A stretch of 64,000 bases of DNA from Candidatus Saccharimonadota bacterium. Its GTDB lineage: Bacteria; Patescibacteriota; Saccharimonadia; Saccharimonadales; Saccharimonadaceae. Below the pieces are notes generated by a model, which saw nothing but the letters and a program-made list of their open reading frames with translations, did not search any database and had not been told where the DNA came from. The DNA is taken from assembly GCA_009783305.1 (NCBI GenBank), contig WRHJ01000002.1, positions 23,097 to 87,096 on the forward strand. Direction: 5' to 3'. Of this stretch, positions 27,737 through 37,747 are shown piece after piece. Each line of letters opens with the position of its first letter. The stretch's first letter is position 1. Both the position numbers and the translations under genes were made by a program.

Positions 27737-30490
27737 ATGGCCTCCACACCAGATGATTCACGCATGGCAAAACACGATCCATACCGAGATATGGAGCATC
27801 ACCAAACACGACCTAGCGACATTAAACACGGCGACGCCCAAGACACACTCAAACAAGCTGAATCATCTGCCTCTTCCGTCTCCAAACGCTCCGTAGATTC
27901 CCGTTCCGCCGAAGATGTCACGCAGAACAGCCCCTTCAAAAACAACGTCAAGGGTCGACCTAATTCATCTACTAAAAAATCTAAAAAAGGCTTCTTCAAA
28001 GGCAAAGGACCTCTCACTTTTATCCTCTTCCTTATATTTGGCGGTGGCGCTCTCTTTTTCTCCGGCCAATCTATCCTCGGCCCCCACATTTCTAATCTTT
28101 ACACCCAAGCTACCGACGTTCAATTCACCAGCTACAGCCTCCGCAATCAACGCCTCTTCAGCTTCATGCTCGACGGCGGCTCCCAAATCCGTGTTACGCC
28201 TTTCTCTCAAAAATTTACCGTATTCACTCCCTACATGAAAGGGCGTCTCGCCAATAATGGTATTGAAGTCGGGCATCTCGACGCCGACGGCAATTTCCTA
28301 TCCGGCGACGCTTTCGCTGGCAAATCGCGCGCCCTACTTTTTAACAATGAGGTTATTCCTGCGGCCGATTTTACAACCAGATACGCCCAAGATGCCAATT
28401 TCCGTGAGGCTTATTACAAAGCCAAACGCGGCCGCGTCGCCGGCTTTTTCGACGACGCCTCCGATTGGGTCTATCGCAAGCTCGGCCTCACTCGCAATAT
28501 TTTTGATGAATTTAAAACATCCGGCGACTCTACCGCCGACACTGACAATTTTAAGGATACTCTCGGTTCCCATCTCAATGGCACCGACACCGACATCAAT
28601 ACTGTCGGGCATGTCACTGATGACAATGGTACTCCCAACGATCCCTCCGATGACGTCACGCGCCCCGTTAAAAATGGTGACGACATCAATGTCAACAAGA
28701 TTGACGGTGAAACTCCTGAAATCAAAGCCCGCACCCTTGCCCTCAGTCTCGTCAATAAAGTCAGCAATGCCGGTAGTATGTTTTGTACTGCCATGCGCGT
28801 CGCCAATCTTGCCAACATTGCCGCTTTTGCCGCCTCTACCGCCAATTCCATTAACTACTTCATGGGGCTAACTGAAAATATCAGCAAAATGATGGCTGGC
28901 GAAGGCGATGCTTCCGCCATCAACGACGTCCTCAACTTCTTTACTACCTCGACCACCAGCGATGTCTCTAAAACTGACGCTTCTGGCAACACCGAGACCG
29001 TCCAAGTCACTGGTAGCCCCCTGCAAAGCAACGGTGCCCGCATTATTCTGGGCGGCGTTGTCCCCACCAAATATGAAACCGGCGCTTATTCCTTAGAGTC
29101 CATTACCTCCGGCGCCAAACGTACCGTCCTAGTCAACGGTGGCACCACAGTTGCTTGTGCCGGCGTCCGCGCTGCCTCTGCCGTCATTTCTCTCGTCGCC
29201 ACCGGCATCCCCGGCGGCGCTATCGCTCGAGTTGTCATCGGCATGATTGCCCAAACCATCGGCGGTATCGCCATCACTGGTATCATGGCTGCCATTGTCT
29301 CTGCCATCGTCCCCACTCTCGCGCGTATTCTCTTCACTAATGTCCTCGATGCTTACACTGGTATACCCGCCGGCGAACTTTATACTCAGGGAGCCGCTGC
29401 TGCCAACGCCCGCGTTGCACAAAACTCCAGCGCTTATACTCCAGGGTCTTCCGCCGCTATCGAGGCCAACGCCCGCGCTACCTCCATCGTCCTAGCCCAA
29501 GAAGCTGAAATTGACCGTAAAAACCGCAGTCCCTTCGACATCACCAGCAACAACACCTTCCTCGGCCATATTGTTGCCGGTTTCTGGCCACTCCTTACCA
29601 GTTCGTCTCCCACCGCACCCATCTCCACCCTTAGCAAACTCACGTCAAATGCTATTAGTAGTCTTCTCCCCGCTACCTTCGCAGCTGGTGCCGCCAATCC
29701 CACCTACACCACCATCTACGGTGATTGTCCAACCCTCGATGAAATTGGCGTCAAAGGCGACATTTACTGCAATGCCATCTTTACCTCCGACCTATCTACT
29801 ATCGATACTAAACCCGACGATGCCATCTATGAAAATCTTATTTCTCAAAACCTCAAATCCGACGGCTCCACCATCAAAGATGGCTCCGAGCTCGCCAAAT
29901 TCATCACTTTCTGTGCTAATCGCGAATCACCTTTCGGCATCACCGATGCCAACATCCTGAACGCCCTGCAGACTACCGGTGGTATTATTCTTAATAATAT
30001 CCCCATCCTCAACAACGTCATCGATCTCGTCAACGCCTCCGAAGATATCGCCAATATGGATTGGGCTACTGGCAAAAACTGCGTCAACACTAAAGAAAAT
30101 CCCCGTTGGGAAAATGAATTCAAATATTATCAACGCTACGTCGAAGATGCTCGCATCCTCGATCAGATGGGCGCTTTCGAAGACAGCGAAAATCCCGTTC
30201 TCGCTTTTCAAGAGAGATACTTCGAACAACACCCCCTCGATAATTCTCCCCAGGGCTACCTCGCCCGCATCACCGGTATGACCAAAGACGACGTTGCCTT
30301 CTTGCTTGAATTCATCGACTATTCCAATTTCCTCGCCGAATACGACCCCACTGGCCTTTACCCCGTCCTCGCCACTGTTAAAGAGGACGTCAAATTATCC
30401 TTTACTTCCAATCTCCTGTCAACAGAGCAGGGGGTTACTCTGGGGCATGTTATTTACGCTGATGTTCGCAACAGGAGTTACGCAGCATGA
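27737..30490 (+). CDS. Large T4SS-associated membrane protein (VirB6-like/CPR-specific)
   Basis: One N-term TM plus central hydrophobic cluster; embedded in the T4SS operon. Confidence 0.6.
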   Translation: MASTPDDSRMAKHDPYRDMEHHQTRPSDIKHGDAQDTLKQAESSASSVSKRSVDSRSAEDVTQNSPFKNNVKGRPNSSTKKSKKGFFKGKGPLTFILFLIFGGGALFFSGQSILGPHISNLYTQATDVQFTSYSLRNQRLFSFMLDGGSQIRVTPFSQKFTVFTPYMKGRLANNGIEVGHLDADGNFLSGDAFAGKSRALLFNNEVIPAADFTTRYAQDANFREAYYKAKRGRVAGFFDDASDWVYRKLGLTRNIFDEFKTSGDSTADTDNFKDTLGSHLNGTDTDINTVGHVTDDNGTPNDPSDDVTRPVKNGDDINVNKIDGETPEIKARTLALSLVNKVSNAGSMFCTAMRVANLANIAAFAASTANSINYFMGLTENISKMMAGEGDASAINDVLNFFTTSTTSDVSKTDASGNTETVQVTGSPLQSNGARIILGGVVPTKYETGAYSLESITSGAKRTVLVNGGTTVACAGVRAASAVISLVATGIPGGAIARVVIGMIAQTIGGIAITGIMAAIVSAIVPTLARILFTNVLDAYTGIPAGELYTQGAAAANARVAQNSSAYTPGSSAAIEANARATSIVLAQEAEIDRKNRSPFDITSNNTFLGHIVAGFWPLLTSSSPTAPISTLSKLTSNAISSLLPATFAAGAANPTYTTIYGDCPTLDEIGVKGDIYCNAIFTSDLSTIDTKPDDAIYENLISQNLKSDGSTIKDGSELAKFITFCANRESPFGITDANILNALQTTGGIILNNIPILNNVIDLVNASEDIANMDWATGKNCVNTKENPRWENEFKYYQRYVEDARILDQMGAFEDSENPVLAFQERYFEQHPLDNSPQGYLARITGMTKDDVAFLLEFIDYSNFLAEYDPTGLYPVLATVKEDVKLSFTSNLLSTEQGVTLGHVIYADVRNRSYAA

Positions 30491-32328
30491 AAACTCAGAT
30501 TCCATTTTTAAAGACCGTATCGAAACCCAAGAAAACCCTGCCCAAAGCAGGTTTTCCTGGCGTGGAAATGGGTCGTAAAAAATGGAATCTGAGTTTTCTA
30601 GCAGCCGCAGTCGTGTTGCTATGTTCCATTATCATGCCGTCAGTCTATGCCCTCGACGATTCCACCCTGGACATGTTCGATCAAAACGGCATCTATTACT
30701 ACAATCCCAGTGGCAATAACGGCTGCGTCTCCATTTCCACCACTCTAAGAGGCAAAGATATTATCGAAAAAACCTGGAATTTCTTTATTGACCAAGGTTT
30801 CAATGACGCTCAAGTCTCCGGTATCCTCGGCAACGCCAAGGCCGAATCCGGCTTCAGCCCCACTCGCTCTCTCAAGGGCACTTATTGGGGCATCTTCCAA
30901 TGGGGTGGCGGACGACAAGCCGCTCTATTCGAAAAACTCCGTGCCGCCGGTCTCGGCGCCTACCTCGACAGTGCCTACTGGCCAGCCGGTGCTGACAAAA
31001 ACATCCCTGCTGCAGACCTCGACGCTATCCTCCAAATCTCGCTCGAACATGCCATGTCCGAACCAGACTACGATTGGCAAAATGAACTCAAAAAGGCCCA
31101 CACGCCAGCCGAAGCCGCCGAAATCTTCCTCGTCCTCTTTGAACGCGCCATCGCCTCTCCCAAACACCCCGGTTCCGAAATCCTTTATTATGCGCCCTTC
31201 GCCGGTCTTGAATACCAAGGCGCTGCTGGTCGCCGCGACAACGCTGCGGCCTTCTTTAAGCAATACTCCGGCAACGGCATCAGCAACTTCAGCAACCCTA
31301 CCGCCACCGACGGCGCCAATGTCACCATTATCGGCGACTCCATCGCTGCCGGCGCTACCACTGCACTCCTCGTCAAATTCCCAGAGCTAGCAACCCACAA
31401 CATCAGCGTTGCCGTCAGTCGCACTTGGGCCGAAGGTATTGAAATTGCTAAAGCCATCCCCCTCCAAGACATTGTCGTTTTTGCACTCGGCACCAACACG
31501 CCAAATCTCGCACAAGCGGACATCGACTCTGCCATGTCCGCTATCGGCAACGGCCGTCGAGTCGTCTTTGTCACTAATTACGGCCCCGCCGGCTATACCT
31601 CCAACAACGCTCTCTTCCGCCAAGCTACCGTCAATTACCGCAATGTCATTATCGCCGATTGGGCTACGACCGTCTCCAAAGCTCCGCAAACTTACCTGCA
31701 AAATGACCAAGTCCATCCCAATTCAGCTGGCAACAATCTCTTTGCTGAAACCATTTTCAAGGCCATCAATAGCAACACCAACGCCAATGGCTGCAGCGTC
31801 ACTGGCGAATTCATCGCCCTCGTCCGAGCCTACGCCTGGCCCGACTTCCATCCCCCTCAATTTGTCGATCGTATGCCAGCCTACGCCAATGCTGTCACTA
31901 TTTCCATTAGTGAGGGCCGTTATGTCGGCGGCTCTGTTGCTGGTGTACCCGGCATTGACTGCGGCGGTTTTGTCACCGTTCTAGTTCAAAACAGCGGCCT
32001 CGCCCCAGAATATAACGGATACAATAGTAACACTGGTCCTCAAGAAAAATGGGTCGTTGATAATGGTTGGCTCCTGGTCAACGGCAGCCCCACCACCCCA
32101 GTCGACACTAGTCTTCTGCAACCCGGCGACGTCGCCTTTTCCGGCGGTACTGGCTACCAAAATAACGGTCACACCTTCATTTACGTCGGAGAAATCCCCG
32201 GCTTCAATAGCGTCATTGCCTCTGCATCCTATAGCACAACTGGCGAAAGCGGCCGTGCGCCCATGGCAGGCAGGGAAGACCTAATCGGCAGCGCCGGCTC
32301 ACCCGTACGCTGGTATCGGAAAAATTAA
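30487..32328 (+). CDS. Secreted multi-domain murein-active protein: phage-tail-lysozyme-like + SGNH hydrolase + CHAP/NlpC-P60-like
   Basis: ILGNAKAESGFSP...WGIFQWGGGRQ; VTIIGDSIAAG...HPNSAGN; GIDCGGFVTVLVQNSG...LLQPGDVAFSGG...GHTFIYVG. Confidence 0.75.
   Translation: MKTQIPFLKTVSKPKKTLPKAGFPGVEMGRKKWNLSFLAAAVVLLCSIIMPSVYALDDSTLDMFDQNGIYYYNPSGNNGCVSISTTLRGKDIIEKTWNFFIDQGFNDAQVSGILGNAKAESGFSPTRSLKGTYWGIFQWGGGRQAALFEKLRAAGLGAYLDSAYWPAGADKNIPAADLDAILQISLEHAMSEPDYDWQNELKKAHTPAEAAEIFLVLFERAIASPKHPGSEILYYAPFAGLEYQGAAGRRDNAAAFFKQYSGNGISNFSNPTATDGANVTIIGDSIAAGATTALLVKFPELATHNISVAVSRTWAEGIEIAKAIPLQDIVVFALGTNTPNLAQADIDSAMSAIGNGRRVVFVTNYGPAGYTSNNALFRQATVNYRNVIIADWATTVSKAPQTYLQNDQVHPNSAGNNLFAETIFKAINSNTNANGCSVTGEFIALVRAYAWPDFHPPQFVDRMPAYANAVTISISEGRYVGGSVAGVPGIDCGGFVTVLVQNSGLAPEYNGYNSNTGPQEKWVVDNGWLLVNGSPTTPVDTSLLQPGDVAFSGGTGYQNNGHTFIYVGEIPGFNSVIASASYSTTGESGRAPMAGREDLIGSAGSPVRWYRKN
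30490..30597. repeat. Perfect 20-bp inverted repeat with internal hairpin at the 5' end of CDS 30487
   Basis: AAAACTCAGATTCCATTTTT (30490-30509) / AAAAATGGAATCTGAGTTTT (30578-30597); inner GAAAACCCTGC/GCAGGTTTTC 30531-30556. Confidence 0.9.
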
Positions 32329-32330
32329 TC

Positions 32331-33236
32331 ATGAAACGCCTTACCGCCAACCAACGCATCAAGTTAGCAGTTGCCGCTTTCCTTGGTTTAGTCGTCCTCG
32401 CCATCATCTTCACTGCCGTCATTTATGTCTCTCGCATCGGCAAGGTAGCTGTTATCACCAAATATGCACCCTACAATGCCTCTGTCTACCTCAACGGTTC
32501 TGAAATTAACAACAACGCTACCAATTTTTTAACCCCAGGCACCTATGAACTCACCGTTAACCTTGAACACTTCGTCACCAACACTGAAACTATCACCATT
32601 ACGGAAGATACCGAATATATCCTCGGGTCCCTCATCTTCGCCGACGAAGAGGGACAAGTCATCACCGCGGAGCGCAAAAAAGACTTCCTGGAAGTAGAGG
32701 GTATTTTTGGTAAACTGCTCACCAACGCTGGGAATAAAATCCGACAAGAATACCCTATTTTAGATTTTCTACCCATCAATAATGCCTTTTATTCCATCAG
32801 CTTCGCCTACAAGGACGACGGTTCCCCCAAAATCACCGTCCAGGCCCAACCAACCATGGTTGATGTCGCCGTCCGTAAAATGCTCTCCTTCCCAGACATC
32901 ACTCTAACCGACTACGACATCACCTTCACCACACCCAACCCTTTTACCTCGCCCGCCCCCAACAATATCTCCGACCCTTTTACCTTCATCCGAGCCAGCT
33001 TCCCTAATATCATCAATCATTATCAATTCGGGCCCGGTCGCAATGCCGGCGAGTATTACTTGACCACTATCTACACTTACAACTTCACCTCCGATGATTC
33101 CTACGCCCATTTCAAAGTTATTCTCCGAAAAACCGGCGACTCTTGGACCTTTGCCGCCACACCCCAACTGCTTTTCACCACCAAAAATGCCCCCTCCATA
33201 CCCGTCGAAATCTTGGATTACGCCAACCGCCTCTAA
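32331..33236 (+). CDS. Membrane-anchored hypothetical protein with PEGA-like domain
   Basis: N-term TM, APYNASVYLNGSEINNNATNFLTPGTYELTVNLEHF. Confidence 0.6.
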   Translation: MKRLTANQRIKLAVAAFLGLVVLAIIFTAVIYVSRIGKVAVITKYAPYNASVYLNGSEINNNATNFLTPGTYELTVNLEHFVTNTETITITEDTEYILGSLIFADEEGQVITAERKKDFLEVEGIFGKLLTNAGNKIRQEYPILDFLPINNAFYSISFAYKDDGSPKITVQAQPTMVDVAVRKMLSFPDITLTDYDITFTTPNPFTSPAPNNISDPFTFIRASFPNIINHYQFGPGRNAGEYYLTTIYTYNFTSDDSYAHFKVILRKTGDSWTFAATPQLLFTTKNAPSIPVEILDYANRL

Positions 33237-34249
33237 AGTTTTATCCCTACTCCCATCTCCTTCGGCACGCTCGTCCCCGAAATAATCACCTGATAGCTCT
33301 TAAAGTTATTTATCAAATGCTTCTGTCGTCTCTCATCCAACTCCGAAAAAATATCATCCAGTAGTACCAACGGGTCTTTATTGGTTTCTTCTCGGATAAT
33401 CTTCGCTTCAATAAACTTTAGTGCCAGAATCATACTCCTGACCTCGCCTCGCGACGCCGACCCGTCTGCCTTCTCATCATTAAACCAAAACACATAATCG
33501 TCCAGGTGCGCCCCAAACGTTGTATGCCCCACATAACGATCCCTCTCAAATGTCCGGTTCAATTCCGCCAGATACTTACTCTCATTGCGCTCTTTAAAAA
33601 CAAACTTTATCCCTATCGCATCCTCATTCCTAGCTATATCTCTATAAACATCCGTCAACCGCTGATTAATTTTTTCTACAAATTCATCCCGCCAGACACT
33701 TAGCGCCGCGCCATATTTCGCCAACATTACACCCCAAGAGAATACATCGTCTCGCGTCACTGATTCATTTTTCAATACATCATTACGCTGTTTTAACGCC
33801 TTATTGTACTTTCCTAGAGCTAAACCATACTCTTCATTTAATTGCGCTAAAAGTTTATCAAAATAATCTCTTCTTCTGGATGGCGCCGATCCTACCAAAT
33901 ATAAATCATCTGGCTCAAACAGTATCACTGGATATTTACTTTTTTTTGGCAATCTCCGCGTCTTTTTCCCGTCTACCTCAAACTCCCTCGCCCCGTTCCA
34001 CCTTACTACTACACTACTCCCATCACCCTTCACTAACTCCACCCTATAATATTCTTCACCCCGCCGCACCATTTCCGTATCCACCCCCTTAAAAGACCTC
34101 CCCCGTAGCGCCAAATAAACCGCCTCCAATATCGAGGTCTTTCCGCTGCCGTTTTCGCCAATTATCAACGTCGTCGGCTTATTGCAGTCCAGCAAGAACT
34201 CCTCATGGCTCCGGAAATTCTTTAACCTAACTGTTTTTACAATATTCAT
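33233..34249 (-). CDS. recF: DNA replication/repair protein RecF
   Basis: LIIGENGSGKTSILEAVYLALRGRSFKG; LVLLDDIFSELDERRQ; adjacent to dnaN. Confidence 0.93.
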   Translation of the reverse strand: MNIVKTVRLKNFRSHEEFLLDCNKPTTLIIGENGSGKTSILEAVYLALRGRSFKGVDTEMVRRGEEYYRVELVKGDGSSVVVRWNGAREFEVDGKKTRRLPKKSKYPVILFEPDDLYLVGSAPSRRRDYFDKLLAQLNEEYGLALGKYNKALKQRNDVLKNESVTRDDVFSWGVMLAKYGAALSVWRDEFVEKINQRLTDVYRDIARNEDAIGIKFVFKERNESKYLAELNRTFERDRYVGHTTFGAHLDDYVFWFNDEKADGSASRGEVRSMILALKFIEAKIIREETNKDPLVLLDDIFSELDERRQKHLINNFKSYQVIISGTSVPKEMGVGIKL

Positions 34250-35356
34250 CTAGCTCTTTAGTGGCATAATTATGTGAGTATAATCTTTATTCTTTGCATT
34301 TCTTATTACTACTGGAGACAACTTGCCGGAAAAACCAAAACTTAAATTTTCTTCGCTAATTGCATTTAATGCATCCATCAAAAACCGTGAATTTAACACC
34401 ACCTTACCGTCTTCACTCACTACTGCTTCGATGTACGAAGTATTCTCGCCCAATTCCGACGCCACCGCGCTGATCAAGAATTGCTTATCAATCTTCTTCG
34501 TCTCGCACACCACTGAACCCCCAGACTCGCGCGCAAACAAAGCCGCCATCTTTGTCATCCGCATAAATTCTTCCTTACTTAGATCCACCACTACATCTGT
34601 CTTCTTCGGTATCAGCTGACGATAATCCGGAAAATTTCCATCAATTATCCTGGACGTAATTTCGATTTCGCCCAACCTAAACCGTACCTGCGTATCATCG
34701 AACAATATCTCAATTTCCTCCACATCATCCGTGATTGACCGCAACACTTCCTGCAGGGAAGTGGTTGGCACAATCGTGAACACTTCGCTCACGACCTTCT
34801 CAATAAATCTTCTCTCTGCCAGCCTATAGCCATCTGTCGACGCAATATATAGCGCCCCTTCATATGTATTAAAATATACACCCGTTAACGCTGGTCGCGT
34901 CGTATCGTTACTGCTTGCTACCACTACCTCAGTAATCGCACCCTTAAAATCCTCCACTCCCACCTTGAACATTACAGCCTTTTTCTCATCAATTTGTGGT
35001 AATTCTGGAAAATCATCTGCTATAATCCCATTCATAACTGATCTATACTGGCCAGCTTTTACCGTCAGTTTATTATCTTTTGTCACAATCTCCACATCCA
35101 CCCCTTTCGGCAAGTTCGATACAAATTCCGCCAAAAGTTTTGCCGGCACCGTAATTGTTCCTTCCTTTTGCACCTTCGCACTCAAATAATCTACCGTCGC
35201 CAGTTCTAAATTGGTTGCAGTCAATACTAATTTATTATTTTCAGCTCGTATTAATATATTACTTAAAACTGGCAAAGCCGCTCTTGTACTGGCCGCTACT
35301 CTACTTACAATATTCAGAGCTTTTGCCAACCTTTCTTGTAGTACTCTTACTTCCAC
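34250..35356 (-). CDS. dnaN: DNA polymerase III beta subunit
   Basis: Full-length sliding clamp, C-term PVVIRNAKNKDYTHIIMPLKS. Confidence 0.95.
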   Translation of the reverse strand: MEVRVLQERLAKALNIVSRVAASTRAALPVLSNILIRAENNKLVLTATNLELATVDYLSAKVQKEGTITVPAKLLAEFVSNLPKGVDVEIVTKDNKLTVKAGQYRSVMNGIIADDFPELPQIDEKKAVMFKVGVEDFKGAITEVVVASSNDTTRPALTGVYFNTYEGALYIASTDGYRLAERRFIEKVVSEVFTIVPTTSLQEVLRSITDDVEEIEILFDDTQVRFRLGEIEITSRIIDGNFPDYRQLIPKKTDVVVDLSKEEFMRMTKMAALFARESGGSVVCETKKIDKQFLISAVASELGENTSYIEAVVSEDGKVVLNSRFLMDALNAISEENLSFGFSGKLSPVVIRNAKNKDYTHIIMPLKS

Positions 35357-35617
35357 ATTCCTCCTTTATTTATATCCTTTTTAAAATCAATAGTAGTAAT
35401 AGTTGTCTGTGCAAAATATGGAAAACTTCCACACCCACAGATAAAATTGAGTAAATTTTTTGTGTAAAACCTTCCACTTTTTTCCCACAAAATAATTTTT
35501 GTATACCAATTTTCCACTGCCCCGCACCACATTTGAATAATTTTTTTAACAACTACCCAAACTATCCCCAACTTTTTCCCACACATATTCACGGCCTTTT
35601 CCGCCACTTTTCCGCAA
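35357..35617. promoter_or_regulatory. dnaA-dnaN intergenic region with TTTTCC(C)AC-rich DnaA-box-like motifs
   Basis: Several TTTTCCAC/TTTTCCCACA-like motifs in an AT-rich 261-bp spacer. Confidence 0.45.
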
Positions 35618-36964
35618 CTACGCATACAATTTCTCCCGCAAAGCAGCCAACTGTTGTCGCAGATGGAAATCCATCTTCATATCAGTCTTAATCTTTTTTA
35701 TACCATGCATAATTGTCGTATGGTCCTTATCAAACTCCCGGCCAATTCTCACCGTGCTCAACCCCAATTCTTCATTCATTAGATACATTGCTATTTGTCT
35801 TGGCGTTTTTATCTGCGCCATCCTACTTGTGCTCAATAAATCTTTTGACGTCAAATCATAGAACTTGGCCACTCGATCTATTACTTGCTTCGGCGACATT
35901 GCCTTCGTCTTGCGGTATTGCTCATTATCTAAATAGCCATCATTAATTATCTCGCTCGGGCTCACACCTCGCATTTCCGCAAACGCCATCAATCGTTGCA
36001 GTTGACCTTCCAATTCACGAATATTAGTCTTTACATTTTCCGCCAAATATTCAATCGCTGACTCCTCAATCTCCGCTCCCATCAATTCTGCTTTCGATTT
36101 CAATATTGCACACCTCACTTCAAAATCTGGCATTTGAATATCAATCGGCACCCCGCCCATCAACCGCGACGACAGCCTCGCATCCACATCCGCAATCTGC
36201 ATGGGCAACCGATCACTACTAACAATAATTTGCTTGTTTTTTTGATGTAGCTCATTAAAGGTATGGAAAAACTCAATCTGGCTTTTTTCCTTGCCGGTAA
36301 TAAATTGAAAATCATCAATAATCAAAACATCTACTTTGCGGTATTTATCTGTAAACCCACTCAGATTTTTCCGCATCGTCTCTACGAACTCATGGTAAAA
36401 CTGCTCAATCGTGGTATATAGTACTCGCATATTCGGATTTCTCGCCACAATTTCATTTCCAATCGCTTGAACCAAATGAGTCTTTCCCACTCCCGGACCG
36501 CCATATATAAAATATGGGTTATAGCGCACGCCCGGTTTCTCCACCACCGCATGTGCCGCGCTCACTGCCAAATTATTATTGTCTCCCACCACATAATTAT
36601 CAAACCGATATTTCGCATTTAACCCAGTCTCATTATTCGCTACCGACCTCTCTAACTTCGGCCTCACTGTCATCGTTTCAGTACTAGGCAACACCTCGAC
36701 GCCACGCCGGATCGTCCTCCTCTCGCCCGCACCAACAATAAATTCCAAGCTCTTATAACTCATGCCGGCACCGCTCAGTGATTTCTTAATCACATCATTA
36801 TACTTCCGCTCCATCTGCGTCTTGATGAACACGCTCGGCACCCCAATCACAACTTGGCCATCCTTCATCGAAATCAGGCGCGACGTCGAAAAATAAGTAC
36901 CATAAGCCATTTCCGACACGCTTCGTCGAACCTCGTCTAGCACTCCCTGCCACTCGCTCTGCAT
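35618..36964 (-). CDS. dnaA: Chromosomal replication initiator DnaA
   Basis: NPYFIYGGPGVGKTHLVQAIGNEI; DVLIIDDFQFITGKEKSQ; GREFDKDHTTIMHGIKKI. Confidence 0.97.
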   Translation of the reverse strand: MQSEWQGVLDEVRRSVSEMAYGTYFSTSRLISMKDGQVVIGVPSVFIKTQMERKYNDVIKKSLSGAGMSYKSLEFIVGAGERRTIRRGVEVLPSTETMTVRPKLERSVANNETGLNAKYRFDNYVVGDNNNLAVSAAHAVVEKPGVRYNPYFIYGGPGVGKTHLVQAIGNEIVARNPNMRVLYTTIEQFYHEFVETMRKNLSGFTDKYRKVDVLIIDDFQFITGKEKSQIEFFHTFNELHQKNKQIIVSSDRLPMQIADVDARLSSRLMGGVPIDIQMPDFEVRCAILKSKAELMGAEIEESAIEYLAENVKTNIRELEGQLQRLMAFAEMRGVSPSEIINDGYLDNEQYRKTKAMSPKQVIDRVAKFYDLTSKDLLSTSRMAQIKTPRQIAMYLMNEELGLSTVRIGREFDKDHTTIMHGIKKIKTDMKMDFHLRQQLAALREKLYA

Positions 36965-36999
36965 GAGCTCATTCCTCCTTGTGACCTTTGTTATTAACA

Positions 37000-37184
37000 A
37001 TTATACCGATTTTTCCACAGTATAATAGGCGCTTTTCTTATTTTCTAATAGTTGATTTCCATAACAGATACGATTTTTCCACCAGAACCTGGCCAATAGG
37101 GTATCACTATGTGGAAAAACAGTTGAAAAAAGTGGAAAAATGCTTTAGTATTATACTAAGTTAGTAATAAATTCAAGGACCTAT
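37000..37184. promoter_or_regulatory. dnaA-rpmH intergenic region with TTTTCCACA/TGTGGAAAA boxes
   Basis: TTTTCCACA 37011-37019, TGTGGAAAA 37110-37118, further TTTTCCAC-like motifs. Confidence 0.55.
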
Positions 37185-37322
37185 ATGCCCAAAAGAACCT
37201 ATCAGCCCCACAAGCGCCAACATAAAAAAGAACATGGCTTTATGAAGCGCAACAGCAATAGCGCCGGTAAAAAAGTGCTATCTCGCCGCCGCATCAAAGG
37301 CCGCGCTCGACTCGCCGCTTAG
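37185..37322 (+). CDS. rpmH: Ribosomal protein L34 (too short for the ORF track)
   Basis: [45 protein letters not shown]. Confidence 0.96.
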   Translation: MPKRTYQPHKRQHKKEHGFMKRNSNSAGKKVLSRRRIKGRARLAA

Positions 37323-37392
37323 CAGGGAAGTACGATTTTAAGCCGTCCGGCAAACCACCTGACGGTTGCTTTGTGTTAAGATGATATAAACT

Positions 37393-37728
37393 ATGCTTGC
37401 AAAAAAATATCGATTTCATTCTCGCGGCGGCGTCCGTTACACCTATAAACACGGCACCGTTGTTCGCCAACCCAAAATATCACTCACTTTTAACCACAAC
37501 TCCCGCGGCAAACAACGTTTTGCAGTCGTTGTCAGCAAAAAAGTCCTCAAATCTGCCGTAGCTCGCAACCGTATCCGCCGCCGCGTCTATGAAGCCATCC
37601 GCGAACAACTCCCCAGCCTCAAAAGTCCTAATGATCATATTTTCACCATCTATTCCAAAGACATTAAGGACATCAGCTTTTCAGAGCTGCAAGCCATCAT
37701 CTCGGACTTATTGAATCAATCAAATTAA
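37393..37728 (+). CDS. rnpA: Ribonuclease P protein component
   Basis: RFAVVVSKKVLKSAVARNRIRRRVYEAIRE; between rpmH and yidC. Confidence 0.92.
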   Translation: MLAKKYRFHSRGGVRYTYKHGTVVRQPKISLTFNHNSRGKQRFAVVVSKKVLKSAVARNRIRRRVYEAIREQLPSLKSPNDHIFTIYSKDIKDISFSELQAIISDLLNQSN

Positions 37729-37747
37729 GGTGTTACAATATTAGAAT

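Noticed and set aside
13896-33236. T4SS locus considered as an integrative conjugative element
   Set aside because: No integrase, relaxase, coupling protein or att repeats recognised in the window; sits next to recF-dnaN-dnaA housekeeping genes.
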